Assembly: GCA_028873595.1 (NCBI GenBank)
Contig: JAPPOV010000033.1
Location: 337,486-401,485 of the forward strand
Source: Gemmatimonadota bacterium
GTDB lineage: Bacteria; Gemmatimonadota; Gemmatimonadetes; Longimicrobiales; Gaopeijiaceae
Length of the DNA: 64,000 nucleotides
Reading direction: 5' to 3'
Below are positions 64,000-64,000 of this stretch, one piece after another. Every line of letters starts with the position of its first letter. Position 1 is the stretch's first letter. Below the pieces are notes generated by a model, which saw only the letters and a program-made list of their open reading frames with translations, was not told the origin of the DNA and searched no databases. Made by a program: the position numbers and the translations under genes.

Positions 64000-64000
64000 G

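Overview
The window is high-GC, densely coded bacterial chromosome. A SusC/SusD pair sits beside secreted M14, M20 and M28 peptidases, many lipoproteins, Tat-signal DUF1552 proteins and DUF1592 cytochrome-like proteins. Together these suggest an aerobic, protein- and peptide-using member of the Gemmatimonadota or a close relative; this is inferred from gene content, since no rRNA is present. No rRNA, tRNA or CRISPR array was seen.

Layout. 1-3 kb: the edge of an aquaporin gene, a beta-propeller-like lipoprotein and an amidohydrolase lipoprotein. 3.1-19.7 kb: three copies of a two-gene module (secreted multihaem-type DUF1592 protein plus Tat-exported DUF1552 protein). The second and third copies are each followed by a secreted ankyrin-repeat protein ending in a conserved CVSCE tail. 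A small Tat protein and an FmdB-type zinc-ribbon gene with no standard start codon lie between copies two and three. 19.7-26.9 kb: two tandem EF-hand-like paralogues, SusD, SusC and two lipoproteins, all on the minus strand. 27-31.7 kb: a cytochrome c/copper monooxygenase/TPR fusion, an M28 peptidase, a CGNR regulator, and an alkyltransferase-like protein followed by a 52-codon gene. 31.9-42 kb is mostly housekeeping: tyrS, an acyl-CoA dehydrogenase/oxidase, purE, greA, and a tightly packed ABC transporter-AttH-CsaA operon. 42-48 kb: an MhqE/MhqD-like dioxygenase-hydrolase pair, two PLP enzymes, a BtuF-like protein and a thioredoxin-fold protein. 48-53 kb: a tiny terminator-bounded transcription unit, a metallo-beta-lactamase-fold enzyme, an M50 peptidase, a parvulin lipoprotein and a CcdA-TlpA pair.

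The strongest unusual signal is at 53184-53777. A secreted peroxiredoxin has an in-frame UGA exactly at the peroxidatic cysteine. The UGA is followed by a near-ideal bacterial SECIS hairpin, so the gene probably encodes a selenocysteine peroxiredoxin rather than two broken fragments.

53.8-60.7 kb holds a PPC-repeat protein, an M20 peptidase, a DinB protein and a large M14 peptidase. From about 60.8 kb to the end the window becomes accessory. It has small coupled phage- or plasmid-like genes, a lower-GC N-formylglutamate amidohydrolase-like lipoprotein bracketed by a 44-bp direct repeat (42/44 identical), and BspA-type repeat protein debris at the edge.
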